A stretch of 64,000 nucleotides of DNA from Azonexus sp. (GTDB lineage Bacteria > Pseudomonadota > Gammaproteobacteria > Burkholderiales > Rhodocyclaceae), in NCBI GenBank assembly GCA_017983615.1, contig JAGOBB010000001.1, forward strand, positions 310,001 through 374,000. The letters run 5' to 3'. The notes under the pieces were generated by a model. That model saw only the letters and a program-made list of their open reading frames with translations, was not told the DNA's origin and ran no database searches. Made by a program: the position numbers and the translations under genes. Positions 1 through 8,600 of this stretch are shown here, piece after piece; positions within the stretch are counted from its first letter, which is position 1; each line of letters begins with the position of its first letter.

Positions 1-2
1 AA

Positions 3-146
3 CAAGCCCGCGCCGCTGGGATCGATCTGGCGCAGGGCCCACTATTCGGCGACGCGCAGGCCGATTGCCGACCCACCCACGACCAGGGCAGAGTCGCCTA
101 CAATTCCGCATCCCTTTCCGGAGTCCGCCATGAAAATCGCCAATAA
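3..146 (+). CDS. possible C-terminal end of an EAL-domain protein (5' partial)
   Basis: The frame open from the window edge to the TAA at 144-146 reads [14 protein letters not shown] near its start. That resembles the last strand and helix of EAL phosphodiesterase domains, where a G-(I/V)-D-x-x-Q-G motif is typical. About 28 further residues follow without recognisable features. The frame would overlap the cysK start by 17 bp. Only about 48 codons are visible, so this is a weak call; a chance open frame in GC-rich DNA is the alternative. Confidence 0.3.
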   Translation, partial: QARAAGIDLAQGPLFGDAQADCRPTHDQGRVAYNSASLSGVRHENRQ

Positions 147-1062
147 CGTCACCGAACTGGTCGGCAACACCCCGCTGGTCAAGCTCAACCGCATCACTGA
201 GGGGGCCGTGGCCACCGTCGCCGCCAAGCTGGAATTCTTCAACCCCGGTCACAGTGTCAAGGACCGGATCGCCGTCGCCATGCTCGACGCAGCCATCGCC
301 GCCGGCAAGATCGGCCCGGATACCGTGGTGCTGGAGCCGACCTCCGGCAACACCGGCATCGGCCTGGCCATGGTCTGTGCGGCGCGCGGCATCAAGTGCG
401 CCTTCGTGATGCCTGAGACGATGAGCCGCGAACGCAAGCTGCTGTTGAAGGCCTACGGCGCCCAACTGATCCTGACGCCCGGCCCCGAAGGCATGGGTGG
501 CGCGATCGGCAAGGCCATGGCGATGGCCGAAGCCGATCCGAAGTATTTCGTGCCGCAGCAGTTCGAGAATCCGGCCAATCCGGACGTGCATCGCAACACG
601 ACGGCCGAGGAAATCTGGCGCGATACCGACGGCCAGGTCGACATCTTCGTGTCCGGCGTCGGCACCGGGGGAACGGTGACCGGGGTCGGCGAGGTGCTGA
701 AAGCCCGCAAGCCGGGCGTGCAAATCGTCGCGGTCGAACCCGATGCCTCGCCGGTACTGTCCGGCGGCCAGAAGGGCCCGCACCCGATCCAGGGTATTGG
801 CGCTGGTTTCGTGCCGGCCATCCTGAACACCGCCATCTACGACGAAGTGATTCGCGTCAAGAATGACGACGCCTTCGCCATCGCCCGCCGCATGGCCACC
901 GAAGAGGGCCTGCTGGTCGGCATTTCCTCCGGTGCCGCCACCTGGGCTGCGCTCGAACTGGCCAAGCGGCCGGAGAACGCCGGCAAGCTGATAGTCGTGA
1001 TCATCCCGTCCTTTGGCGAACGCTATCTGTCGACCGCCCTGTTCCAGAACCTGGAAGTTTGA
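130..1062 (+). CDS. cysK: cysteine synthase A (O-acetylserine sulfhydrylase)
   Basis: A 310-residue PLP enzyme that makes L-cysteine from O-acetylserine and sulfide in the cytoplasm. Visible hallmarks are the PLP lysine K44 in HSVKDR, the substrate loop PTSGNTG at 70-76, the glycine-rich phosphate loop GVGTGGT around 176-182 and the conserved GISSGAA near 267. The QFENPANP segment at 144-151 is CysK-like rather than CysM-like, and the length is normal. The ATG at 130 gives the conserved N-terminus ([12 protein letters not shown]). Its TGA overlaps the TTG start of the PatB-type lyase gene, so cysteine synthesis and a C-S lyase appear to be co-translated. Confidence 0.95.
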   Translation: MKIANNVTELVGNTPLVKLNRITEGAVATVAAKLEFFNPGHSVKDRIAVAMLDAAIAAGKIGPDTVVLEPTSGNTGIGLAMVCAARGIKCAFVMPETMSRERKLLLKAYGAQLILTPGPEGMGGAIGKAMAMAEADPKYFVPQQFENPANPDVHRNTTAEEIWRDTDGQVDIFVSGVGTGGTVTGVGEVLKARKPGVQIVAVEPDASPVLSGGQKGPHPIQGIGAGFVPAILNTAIYDEVIRVKNDDAFAIARRMATEEGLLVGISSGAATWAALELAKRPENAGKLIVVIIPSFGERYLSTALFQNLEV

Positions 1063-2201
1063 GCCCGTTCGACACGCCCATCGACCGGCGCGACTCCGAC
1101 TCCATCAAATGGGGCAAGTACGCCGGCCGCGACGTGCTGCCGCTGTGGGTCGCCGACATGGATTTCGCCGCGCCGCCGCCGGTGGTCGAAGCCCTGCATC
1201 GGCGCATCGAGCATGGCGTCTTCGGCTACGGCGGCCCCTGGCCGGCGCTGACGGAGTCAGTGCTCGCTTACCTTGAAAGCGAATACAGCTGGCGCATTGA
1301 ACCGGAATGGATCGTCTGGTTGCCGGGGCTGGTCACCGGGCTGAATGTCGCCTGCCGGGCGGTTGACGGCGAGGTGCTGACGGCGACGCCGATCTATCCG
1401 CCTTTCCTGTCCGCCCCGCATTTCTCGGGCCGCAAGCTGAACCGCGTCGAATTGGCGAACACTGATGGGCGCTGGCATTTTGATGAAAATGCCCTCAAAA
1501 AAGCGGCGACCGTAGCATCCCGGCTATTCCTGCTCTGCCACCCGCACAACCCGGTCGGCCGCTGCTGGAGCCATGATGAACTCCTCGGCCTCGCCGCTTT
1601 CGCGGAAGAACGCGACCTGATCGTCTGCTCCGACGAAATCCACTGCGGCCTGATCCTCGACGCCGACAAACGCCACATCCCCTTCGCCAGCCTGTCGCCG
1701 GACATCGCCAAACGCACGATCACGCTGATGGCGCCGTCCAAGACCTTCAACATCCCCGGCCTCGGCTGCGCCTTTGCGGTCATTTCCGATGCGAAACTGC
1801 GTCACCGCTTCGAACGCGCCATGCACGGCATCGTGCCGCATGTGAACGTGCTTGGGCTGGCCGCCTGCGAAGCCGCCTACCGCGATTGCACCGACTGGCA
1901 CCGCGAACTGATCGCCTACCTCGCCGCCAACCGCGACCGGGTAAATGCTACGGTCGATGGCAAAAAAGGGGCAAAAATGAATTTTGTCGAAGCCACCTAC
2001 CTGGCCTGGATCGACGTCCGCGAACTCGGCCTGGCCGACCCCGCCGCGCATTTCGAAGCGCACGGTCTGGGCCTGTCGGACGGCGCCGACTTCGGTGCTC
2101 CGGGCTGGCTGCGGCTCAACTTCGGCTGCCCGCGCAGCACCCTGGACGAAGCGCTGCAGCGGCTGGAAAAAGGCTGTGACGCGGCCGGCGACGCCGCATG
2201 A
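1059..2201 (+). CDS. patB: PatB/MalY-type cystathionine beta-lyase (aminotransferase class I/II fold)
   Basis: A 380-residue PLP-dependent C-S lyase of the MalY/PatB group, which cleaves cystathionine or cysteine conjugates. The N-terminal region with WVADMDFA and the HGVFGYGG segment are typical; the PLP lysine lies in [10 protein letters not shown] and the aspartate motif is SDEIHCGL. The start is TTG at 1059, overlapping the cysK stop as TTGA. No in-frame ATG precedes the conserved N-terminus, so TTG is the only sensible start. The gene carries two copies of the dispersed core element in opposite orientations (1507-1519 and 1944-1956), encoding KKAATVAS and VNATVDG, without an obvious change of protein length. 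Confidence 0.9.
   Translation: MSPFDTPIDRRDSDSIKWGKYAGRDVLPLWVADMDFAAPPPVVEALHRRIEHGVFGYGGPWPALTESVLAYLESEYSWRIEPEWIVWLPGLVTGLNVACRAVDGEVLTATPIYPPFLSAPHFSGRKLNRVELANTDGRWHFDENALKKAATVASRLFLLCHPHNPVGRCWSHDELLGLAAFAEERDLIVCSDEIHCGLILDADKRHIPFASLSPDIAKRTITLMAPSKTFNIPGLGCAFAVISDAKLRHRFERAMHGIVPHVNVLGLAACEAAYRDCTDWHRELIAYLAANRDRVNATVDGKKGAKMNFVEATYLAWIDVRELGLADPAAHFEAHGLGLSDGADFGAPGWLRLNFGCPRSTLDEALQRLEKGCDAAGDAA
1484..1519 (-). repeat. dispersed core-plus-tract element, copy 1 (inside patB)
   Basis: Read on the minus strand: core GATGCTACGGTCG (1519-1507, one mismatch), then CCGC, a T-rich tract, AGGGC and ATTTTC. On the plus strand the core is read in frame as ATVA within patB. Confidence 0.7.
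1944..1985 (+). repeat. dispersed core-plus-tract element, copy 2 (inside patB)
   Basis: Exact core AATGCTACGGTCG at 1944-1956, then ATGGC, six A, GGGGC, five A and TGAATTTT. It is read in frame as N-A-T-V at patB codons 296-299. Confidence 0.85.
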
Positions 2202-2482
2202 GCGCCTACACCCTGACTGTGCTCTGCCTATGTTTCGCCATCGTGGCGCAAACCATCGCCACCCTGGCCGCCCTGCGGGCAACCCTGCGCCCGCCCTACC
2301 GGCGGGCCTGGCTGGCGCTGACCATTGCCTTCAGTCTGCTCGCCTTGCACTACGGCTTCACCCTCGAACTCACCACGTCCACCGGGCTCTACGACCTGCC
2401 GCAAGCCGCGCTCGCCGCCATCGTCTCGGACCTGCTTGCCCTGGGCATCGTCGGCCTCGGACGCGAAGCCGGGCCGCACTGA
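2198..2482 (+). CDS. small membrane protein of unknown function
   Basis: A 94-residue protein whose ATG overlaps the patB stop (ATGA), so it is probably co-translated with it. It is almost entirely hydrophobic, with about three membrane segments (roughly residues 3-27, 36-52 and 66-84) separated by an arginine-rich loop (RPPYRR). I recognise no family. The tight coupling to cysK-patB is the only clue to a role. The next gene is on the opposite strand, so the cysK operon ends here. Confidence 0.75.
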   Translation: MSAYTLTVLCLCFAIVAQTIATLAALRATLRPPYRRAWLALTIAFSLLALHYGFTLELTTSTGLYDLPQAALAAIVSDLLALGIVGLGREAGPH

Positions 2483-2492
2483 CGACAGCCGC

Positions 2493-3047
2493 TCAGGCCT
2501 TGAGCAACTGCCGGATCAGCCCAACGACGTCCGCGTCGTCGAATTCGCGGCCACCCACCGCACGGTAGGCGAGGCGGCCCTGGCGGTCGACCAGCAGTGT
2601 GGTCGGCACGCCCTTGACCGGCCAGGCGGCCATCGCCTTCGAATCAAGATCGAAGAGCATCGGGTAGTTCGGATTACCGGCGAAGTCGAACACAGTATCG
2701 ACGTCTTCGCCGATATTGACCGAGAGGATCTCGAAGGCCTCGCCGCTCAGCTTTTTCTTCAGGCGGCTGAGCGAGGGCAGCTCCTGGCGGCAGGGCGGGC
2801 ACCAGGTCGCCCAGAAATTGACCAGCACCACCTTGCCGCGGTAAGCGGCCAGGTCGACCGGCTTGCCATCGGCGTCGGGCAGACGCAGCGGCGGCGCCGG
2901 CGGGGTGCCGGCCACGGCAGTCATGCCGCGGCCCTGGGCCAGGCCGAGCCGGGGCCAGGCGGCGAGCGCGGCCAATCCGCCCAGGACAGCCAGCACGCGC
3001 CGGCGCTCAGTGGGCAGCGCAGGCAAGCTTGTCGACGACGATTTCAT
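2493..3047 (-). CDS. TlpA/ResA-like periplasmic thioredoxin
   Basis: A 184-residue redoxin with an N-terminal signal containing ERRR before a hydrophobic stretch (residues 14-38), which could be Sec or Tat, followed by a TlpA-type thioredoxin fold. The active site is WCPPC (C83, C86), and the cis-proline loop is GVPTT. Such proteins reduce disulfides in apocytochromes or other periplasmic partners. I take the ATG at 3047; an upstream in-frame ATG at 3077 would lengthen the overlap with the gene upstream. It is the last gene of a five-gene operon with a quinoprotein-relay pair, which suggests a role in maturing a periplasmic oxidation system (inference). Confidence 0.85.
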   Translation of the reverse strand: MKSSSTSLPALPTERRRVLAVLGGLAALAAWPRLGLAQGRGMTAVAGTPPAPPLRLPDADGKPVDLAAYRGKVVLVNFWATWCPPCRQELPSLSRLKKKLSGEAFEILSVNIGEDVDTVFDFAGNPNYPMLFDLDSKAMAAWPVKGVPTTLLVDRQGRLAYRAVGGREFDDADVVGLIRQLLKA

Positions 3048-3549
3048 GTTCTCCCCCGGCATCGCGGTAACGGGCAATCAGACGAAAAGGGGCGGCCGGC
3101 ACGGCGCTCAGGGTCGCCATGCCCATGATCCAGTCGCCCGGCTCGAAATGGCTGTCGCTCTGAAACTGCGCCCAGCGAAAGGCGATGCGAGCCGGCTGCG
3201 GCACACCGGCCGCGGCCCATTGCGCCTCCCAGGTTTCCGGCAGGCGCAGGGGAATGCTCTGGCCGTCGGCACCGACGGCCCGCCAGTCGGCCAAACGGGC
3301 GTCGACCGGCGCCTCGCCCACGTTGCGCAGGCCAAAGGACAGGCCGCAGGCGGCAGCGTAGGGCTTGATGACATCGGCCGGAAAACCGCGATTGACGTAA
3401 AAGGCGCTGCGCCATTGCGCGGTCAACGGCATGACCCCCAGCGTCACGCCAGCGTGCTGGCCTTGGTGGGACCATTCGCCTTCAACGGCCTGGCCGGCGC
3501 CGGCCAGCACCAGGGCGCCGAGCGCGAAGGCAAGGCGGGCGCCCCTCAT
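3007..3549 (-). CDS. secreted protein of unknown function
   Basis: A 180-residue protein with a clear signal peptide (about residues 1-20, ending near GAGQA), followed by a soluble, probably beta-rich domain with several Trp and Pro and two late cysteines. The ATG at 3549 overlaps the TetR gene's stop as ATGA, and the 3' end overlaps the TlpA-like gene by 41 bp, so it belongs to the operon. A longer frame extends upstream but only into the TetR gene. I do not recognise the family; it could be a periplasmic partner of the neighbouring SoxYZ-like carrier. Confidence 0.75.
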   Translation of the reverse strand: MRGARLAFALGALVLAGAGQAVEGEWSHQGQHAGVTLGVMPLTAQWRSAFYVNRGFPADVIKPYAAACGLSFGLRNVGEAPVDARLADWRAVGADGQSIPLRLPETWEAQWAAAGVPQPARIAFRWAQFQSDSHFEPGDWIMGMATLSAVPAAPFRLIARYRDAGGEHEIVVDKLACAAH

Positions 3550-4118
3550 GCCGGCGTCCGGATTTGCATCATCACTTGCACAAAGCCGGCCCGCACCAGC
3601 CCGGCGGCCTGCTGGGCGCGGGCGACCAAACTGCCGCCTTCGAGCGTGGTCAGCAGCAGCACCGCCAATTCGCGCGCTTCGCCCGGCCAATGCAACTCGT
3701 CAGCCGCCTGCCCGGCCGCGATCACGCCGGTCAGCCAGTCGAGATGGAGGTCGAAGTAACGGCGCGTTTTTTCCTGGAGGGAATCCGGCAGCACGCCCAG
3801 TTCGGCCGACAAGGCGCAGCACAGCGGACGCAAATTCTCCTCGACGCCGAGCAGGAACAGCCGGCTGTAGGCATCGAGGCGGGCGGGTGCCGCGGCCTCG
3901 GTACTGCCGATGGCGGCCAGCGCCTCGACGAAGCGGGCCATCGCCGCGTCTACCACGGCCTCGGCCAGCGCCTGCTTGGTCGGGAAGTGGTAGTGGATGC
4001 TCGCCTTGCGAATGCCGATTTTCTCGGTCAGGTGGGCGTAGCTGAAGGCCGAGTAACCGACGCGGCGCATCAGTTCTTCGGCTTCGACAACCAGCTGGGT
4101 GCGGGTAGGGGTGCTCAT
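3546..4118 (-). CDS. TetR/AcrR-family transcriptional regulator
   Basis: A 190-residue protein with a TetR helix-turn-helix at about residues 10-55 (YAHLTEKIGIRKASIHYHFPTK is the recognition region, quoted in part: IRKASIHYHF) and an all-helical ligand domain after it. It lies inside the minus-strand operon, 56 bp below the Zn-hydrolase gene and ATGA-coupled to the next one, so it probably regulates its own operon. A palindrome CTACCA-GT-TGGTAG lies about 90 bp upstream of the first gene of the operon and is the best candidate operator. Confidence 0.9.
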   Translation of the reverse strand: MSTPTRTQLVVEAEELMRRVGYSAFSYAHLTEKIGIRKASIHYHFPTKQALAEAVVDAAMARFVEALAAIGSTEAAAPARLDAYSRLFLLGVEENLRPLCCALSAELGVLPDSLQEKTRRYFDLHLDWLTGVIAAGQAADELHWPGEARELAVLLLTTLEGGSLVARAQQAAGLVRAGFVQVMMQIRTPA

Positions 4119-4174
4119 CCGCTTAGCCTATCACCGGCACTACCCGGTCCCAAGAGAATCGCCGCACAGCTGAC

Positions 4175-5113
4175 TCAATGGGCGTGACCAAGGGCTTCCG
4201 CCTCGATACCGGGGAAAAGATGCACCACCGAGCGCCGGTACTCCGAACCGGCCAGGGGCAGGGCGCGGAAGCGCTCCGGCAACGGCAGGGCAAACAGCTC
4301 GGGCATATCCAGACCCTGGGCGGCACTTTGCGTGAAAGTTTCGGACAGCCAGCGCAGCCAGGCACGGGTGCGGGCGATCGGGGCGGCATCCTGGGTCACC
4401 GCGCCGTGACCGGGCACCAGCATCTTGACGCCGGCATCGGCCATCAGGCGTTCAAGACTGTCGAGCGCCCCCAGCCAGCGCGGGATCTGGGCATGCGGCG
4501 TGGTCGGCGCCCGGTCGTTGAAGACCAGGTCGCCGGCAAACAGGACATGGCTGGTTTCGTCCAGCACCGCCAGGTCGGCCGCCGTGTGGCCGTCCAGCGC
4601 CAGCAGACGCAACGGGCGTCCGGCCACGGTCAACGGCCCGGCCTGCAGGACGCGCGTCGGCACCACCACCTCGGTGCCTTTCATCCAGTCGCCGCTCATC
4701 CGGAACAGGTTTTCGGCAAAGGCGTTGCCGTCGCTGGCGATGCCTTTCTGGACATCGGCCAGCGCTGCGATCGGGCCATCGGCAAAAGCCTGGTTGCCCA
4801 GGAAATGGTCGGGATGATGGTGGGTGTTGATGACCAGCGCCACCGGCTTGTCCGTCACCTGACGGATCGCCTCGCGCATCTGCTGGCCGTAGCGCCGGGA
4901 AGGCCCGGTATCGATCACCACCACGCCCTCGGGCGCAACGATAAAGCCGGTATTGACGATGTTGCCGCCATTGACGGTATCGAAATCCTCAGTCTTGCCG
5001 ACGAACACATAGACATCCGGCGCCACCGCCCGGGGCGTCAGCCGGTAATCGAATTCGGCACCGTGGGCCGCAACAGCCACCCACGCCAGCGCCGCACAGA
5101 GCAGTTTCTTCAT
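4175..5113 (-). CDS. quinoprotein relay system zinc metallohydrolase (SoxH-like, metallo-beta-lactamase fold)
   Basis: A 312-residue periplasmic protein with a signal peptide (residues 1-18), then a metallo-beta-lactamase domain with the metal motif THHHPDH at 97-103, a second metal histidine in DGHTAAD and a third in PGHG. It matches the hydrolase that accompanies PQQ-dependent alcohol dehydrogenase systems together with a SoxYZ-like carrier. The ATG overlaps the stop of the carrier gene (ATGA), as expected for partners. No PQQ dehydrogenase or PQQ synthesis gene lies within the window. The exact substrate is unknown for the family as far as I know. Confidence 0.85.
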   Translation of the reverse strand: MKKLLCAALAWVAVAAHGAEFDYRLTPRAVAPDVYVFVGKTEDFDTVNGGNIVNTGFIVAPEGVVVIDTGPSRRYGQQMREAIRQVTDKPVALVINTHHHPDHFLGNQAFADGPIAALADVQKGIASDGNAFAENLFRMSGDWMKGTEVVVPTRVLQAGPLTVAGRPLRLLALDGHTAADLAVLDETSHVLFAGDLVFNDRAPTTPHAQIPRWLGALDSLERLMADAGVKMLVPGHGAVTQDAAPIARTRAWLRWLSETFTQSAAQGLDMPELFALPLPERFRALPLAGSEYRRSVVHLFPGIEAEALGHAH

Positions 5114-5877
5114 TGTGCCACCCGGACGTCGAAGGTATTGCCATTGTTATCCCGCCCCGACACCTCAACGCTACCCGCGCTCCGGGCGCGGTGCAGCGTG
5201 AAGACGGGGTTTTCGCTAACCGGCTGGGAAAGGGTCAGGCGCATCAGCGGCGTGCCGGCGTCGTCCTTGAGCATCAACGACTCCAGGTGAAAGGCCGGAA
5301 TGCCGGCAACCAGCCCGGTATCCATCGGATGGATGACGCGCAGGCGCAGGCGGCCGGACATCGGCCCCTCGCTCCAGCTCCGCGCGCTGACTTCGTTCAG
5401 GCGCTTTTGCCACTCGGGCGACGCCGATCCGGCCGATGGTGCGGTACACCCGCCGCCCACCGTATTGACGATGACGCCGCCCAGGTGCCAGACGCCGTCG
5501 CCGGTCCGTGCGGCAGCCCGCACCTGCGACGACTGCTGCAGCTTGACGCGAAAGCCGAGATAGGGACTGGCGCTCTCGGGATAGAAACGCAGAATTTCCA
5601 GGATCGGATTGAAATCGGCAAAAACCATCACTTCCCGAACATCCGGCAACGCCGTGGCGTCAACAGTTACCGGTACCTGCATCGGGTTCTCGCTCTGCGC
5701 CGGCGCCAGGACCTTGACGCGATCGTCAAACTCGTAACGCTCGCCGGCCAGGAAGATTTTTTCCATGTCACCCCAGCGCGGCGACGCCAGCGGATCCTTG
5801 CCCGGGGGCGCCGCCCAGGCCGGCACTGCCAGCACCAATCCGGCGACGAGGCCGGCAATCCATCGGGTAAATCTCAT
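5110..5877 (-). CDS. quinoprotein dehydrogenase-associated SoxYZ-like carrier protein
   Basis: A 255-residue periplasmic protein with a signal peptide (about 1-23), a SoxY-like domain carrying GGGC (141-144), and a C-terminal SoxZ-like domain (about 155-255) with alternating strands. In true SoxY the carrier cysteine sits in a C-terminal GGCG; here the GGGC is internal, at the junction of the fused SoxY and SoxZ halves. The ATG at 5877 has a strong Shine-Dalgarno (AGGAGG, about 6 bp upstream), which decides it over a longer upstream frame. It is the first gene of the operon, followed by the Zn hydrolase with a 4 bp overlap. Confidence 0.85.
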   Translation of the reverse strand: MRFTRWIAGLVAGLVLAVPAWAAPPGKDPLASPRWGDMEKIFLAGERYEFDDRVKVLAPAQSENPMQVPVTVDATALPDVREVMVFADFNPILEILRFYPESASPYLGFRVKLQQSSQVRAAARTGDGVWHLGGVIVNTVGGGCTAPSAGSASPEWQKRLNEVSARSWSEGPMSGRLRLRVIHPMDTGLVAGIPAFHLESLMLKDDAGTPLMRLTLSQPVSENPVFTLHRARSAGSVEVSGRDNNGNTFDVRVAQ

Positions 5878-5967
5878 CGCAACTCCTCCTTTGTCGTCCC
5901 CGCTCCCTCTCGGTAGGCAACCGGGACCGTGGTCGCGGGCGGAGGGATTCGGGCCGCACAATTCTAC

Positions 5968-5981
5968 CTACCAGTTGGTAG
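5968..5981. promoter_or_regulatory. candidate TetR operator
   Basis: Inverted repeat CTACCA-GT-TGGTAG, about 90 bp upstream of the SoxYZ-like gene. Size and symmetry fit a TetR-family operator. The likely binder is the TetR protein encoded in the same operon (inference). Confidence 0.45.
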
Positions 5982-6066
5982 ATTGCAAGAAGCAACAACA
6001 GACAGGGCAAAAATCGGGATCAGGAAAGGGCAGCAGCGCCCATCTGGAGTCGCCTCAACCGGCCTG

Positions 6067-6645
6067 CTACGGCAAGGACCTGACTGCCCCCGCCTCGGTG
6101 ACGATCCAGTCCAGCCCCTGATCGTGGCTTTCCGGCCGGATGCTGTCCAGCCGATTGACCTCGAAACCAACGCCAACCGCCAGCGGGCGAGGGGAGAGCG
6201 CCGCCAGCGTGCGGTCGAAAAAGCCGCCGCCGTAACCCAGCCGATATCCGGCGCCATCGAAACCGTTCAACGGCAGCAGGATCATGTCCGGCTGCACGAA
6301 GTCGCCAGCGGTCGGGGTCGGAATGCCGTAGCGGTCCGGTGCCAACGGCGTTTCGGCCGTCCACAGCCGGAAGGCCAGCGGCGCATCCTCGGCGACGACG
6401 ACCGGCAAAGCCGCCCGCGCTCCGAGCACCGTCCAGCGCTCAACCACCGCCCGGACGTCCGGTTCGTGCTTGATCGGCCAGCAGAAGGCAACCACACCGG
6501 GCAACGGCAACGCCGTCAGCAAGTGCTCGACAATGCGCGCCGACAGGCCGGCATGCTCGGCATCGCTCAATGCCGCCCGTCGCGCCACCATCTCGCGCCG
6601 CAATACCCGGCGCCAGGCCGTGTTATCCTCGTTCGGTTCCACCAT
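6067..6645 (-). CDS. fthC: 5-formyltetrahydrofolate cyclo-ligase
   Basis: A 192-residue cytosolic enzyme that converts 5-formyl-THF to 5,10-methenyl-THF using ATP. The family's C-terminal signature is clear (LGYGGGFFDR near residue 140), as is the early CWPIKHEPD substrate segment. Length is normal. It is divergent from the transglycosylase gene, with 14 bp between the two start codons, so their promoters must overlap each other's coding regions. Downstream (5878-6066) I see the regulatory region of the quinoprotein-relay operon and no further gene. Confidence 0.92.
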   Translation of the reverse strand: MVEPNEDNTAWRRVLRREMVARRAALSDAEHAGLSARIVEHLLTALPLPGVVAFCWPIKHEPDVRAVVERWTVLGARAALPVVVAEDAPLAFRLWTAETPLAPDRYGIPTPTAGDFVQPDMILLPLNGFDGAGYRLGYGGGFFDRTLAALSPRPLAVGVGFEVNRLDSIRPESHDQGLDWIVTEAGAVRSLP

Positions 6646-6659
6646 GGTCCAAATCTAGC

Positions 6660-8591
6660 ATGAAGTTTCGCGTCCTCCTCATCGGCCTTGCGCTTTCGTT
6701 TCCGCTGTTCGCCCAGAACGGCAACGACACGGCCTTCCTCACCGCCCGCGATGCCTTCCGGGCCGGCCATATCGACAAACTTGAACGCGCCGCCAGCCAG
6801 CTCGGCCAGCACGAACTGTCGCCGTACGTCGACAGCTACCGCTTGCGCATGTGGATGGACCGCGGCGATTCAGCCGGTCTGCGCGACTTTCTTCAGCGCC
6901 ACGACGGCAGCTACGTCGCCGAAAAATTGCGCGCCGACTGGATCCGCTGGCTGGCCAAACGTTCCACGTGGAACGAAGTGGACGCCGAATTCCCGAAAAT
7001 GCTCGCCCCGGAACCGGATATCGTCTGCCTGAACCAACAGGCCCGCCTTGCCCGCGACGACCGCACCGTGCTGGCGGAAGCCGAAAAGCTCTGGCTGACC
7101 ATGCTCGAACCGCCGGAAGCCTGCCGGCCCATCCTTGACGCCCTGGTCGCCAGCCAGCGCTTGGGCACCGACGAAGTCTGGGCACGCGCCCGCCGCCAGC
7201 TCGAAGCCAACCGTCCGGGCTGGACGAAAACCACGCTCAATTACCTGCCGGACAGCCAGATGCCCGAAGGCAAGGCGCTCGACAGCGCGACCAACAGCGC
7301 GATGAGCCACCTCGTCCGCCTGCCGGCCAACTGGCACGCCAGCCGGGCAGGGCGCGAACTCGCTACCTTCGCCATCCAGCGCCTAGCCACCAACGACCCG
7401 CGCGTCGCCGCCGACGAACTTGAAAAGATCAAGGGCAAGCTGCAGGAGCCGGAACGCCAGTGGGCCTGGAGCCAGATTGCGCTGCAGGCTGCCAAGAAGC
7501 ACATGACCGAAACCGTGGAGTGGTATGCCAACGCCGGCAAGACCCCGCTCTCCGACGAGGGCGCCCAATGGAAGGTACGCGCCGCACTGCGCGCTCAGGA
7601 GTGGGGCGTTGTCCGCGACACCATCCAGGCCATGCCGCCGACCCTGGCCGCGCTACCGGAATGGACCTACTGGCTGGGCCGCGCCCTGAAGGCTGGCGGG
7701 CGCACCACTGAAGCCGACGCCCTGTTCGGGAAGATCGCCGGACAAACGCATTTTTACGGCAACCTGGCCGACGAGGAGTTGGGCCGCACCGTCCTGCCGC
7801 CGCCCAAGGCCGCCGCAACCACCGCCGAAGAACAAAAAGCCGCCCAGGACAACCTGGGCATACGTCGCGCGCTGGCCTTCTTCCGGATGGACCTGCGCAC
7901 CGAGGCAGTCAAGGAATGGAACTGGGCCTTGCGCGGCATGGATGACCGCGAACTGCTCGCCGCCGCCAACCTCGCCAAGCGTAACCAGATCTGGGACCGC
8001 GCCATCAACACGGCCGACCGGACCAAGAACGAACACGATTTCACCCTGCGTTTCCTCGCCCCCTACGGCGAAACCGTTCGCCCGGCCGCCCAGAATCAGT
8101 CGCTTGACGATGCCTGGGTGTATGGCCTGATGCGCCAGGAAAGCCGCTTCATCACCAGCGCCAAATCCAACGTCGGCGCCTCCGGCCTGATGCAGCTGAT
8201 GCCAGCCACCGCCAAATGGGTGGCCCGCAAGATCGGGCTGCGCAGCTTCAACCACGGCCAGGTCAACGACACCGAAACCAATGTCCTGCTCGGCACCAGC
8301 TACATGCGCCTGGTCATGGAAAATCTCGACAACCACCCGGTACTCGCTTCCGCCGCTTACAACGCCGGCCCCGGCCGCGCCAAGAAATGGCGCGCCGACA
8401 AGGCGCTCGAAGGTGCCATCTACGCCGAATCCATCCCTTTCAGCGAGACGCGCGATTACGTCAAAAAGGTGATGAGCAACGCGGTTTATTACTCTGCCCT
8501 GTTCAACGGCAAACCCGATTCGCTGAAGGCCCGCCTCGGCACCATCGGGCCAAAAACCTCCGATGCGCCGAAAGACGCCGACCTGCCTTAA
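6660..8591 (+). CDS. slt: soluble lytic murein transglycosylase
   Basis: A 643-residue periplasmic enzyme: signal peptide (about 1-18), a long superhelical alpha domain (to about residue 470), then an SLT catalytic domain. The catalytic glutamate is E494 in MRQESRF; SGLMQLMP and the AYNAGPGR motif follow. It cleaves peptidoglycan with formation of 1,6-anhydromuropeptides. I chose the ATG at 6660 because it begins the signal peptide; the longer frame has no such signal. A GTTCCACGTGGAAC palindrome (parS-like) lies in the coding sequence at 6961-6974. The DUF1631 gene follows after 9 bp, probably in the same operon. Confidence 0.93.
   Translation: MKFRVLLIGLALSFPLFAQNGNDTAFLTARDAFRAGHIDKLERAASQLGQHELSPYVDSYRLRMWMDRGDSAGLRDFLQRHDGSYVAEKLRADWIRWLAKRSTWNEVDAEFPKMLAPEPDIVCLNQQARLARDDRTVLAEAEKLWLTMLEPPEACRPILDALVASQRLGTDEVWARARRQLEANRPGWTKTTLNYLPDSQMPEGKALDSATNSAMSHLVRLPANWHASRAGRELATFAIQRLATNDPRVAADELEKIKGKLQEPERQWAWSQIALQAAKKHMTETVEWYANAGKTPLSDEGAQWKVRAALRAQEWGVVRDTIQAMPPTLAALPEWTYWLGRALKAGGRTTEADALFGKIAGQTHFYGNLADEELGRTVLPPPKAAATTAEEQKAAQDNLGIRRALAFFRMDLRTEAVKEWNWALRGMDDRELLAAANLAKRNQIWDRAINTADRTKNEHDFTLRFLAPYGETVRPAAQNQSLDDAWVYGLMRQESRFITSAKSNVGASGLMQLMPATAKWVARKIGLRSFNHGQVNDTETNVLLGTSYMRLVMENLDNHPVLASAAYNAGPGRAKKWRADKALEGAIYAESIPFSETRDYVKKVMSNAVYYSALFNGKPDSLKARLGTIGPKTSDAPKDADLP
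6961..6974. other. parS-like palindrome, copy 1
   Basis: GTTCCACGTGGAAC, a perfect palindrome inside slt; one base differs from the parS core GTTNCACGTGAAAC. It is read in frame as S-T-W-N. Confidence 0.45.
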
Positions 8592-8600
8592 GATTCAGCC

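Noticed and set aside
42-242. A 66-codon minus-strand frame over the cysK start
   Set aside because: Antisense to a conserved gene, no family features.
5113-5916. A 267-codon plus-strand frame opposite the SoxYZ-like gene
   Set aside because: Composition is typical of antisense frames (Arg, Gln and His rich), and the minus strand encodes a clear family member with a good ribosome-binding site.
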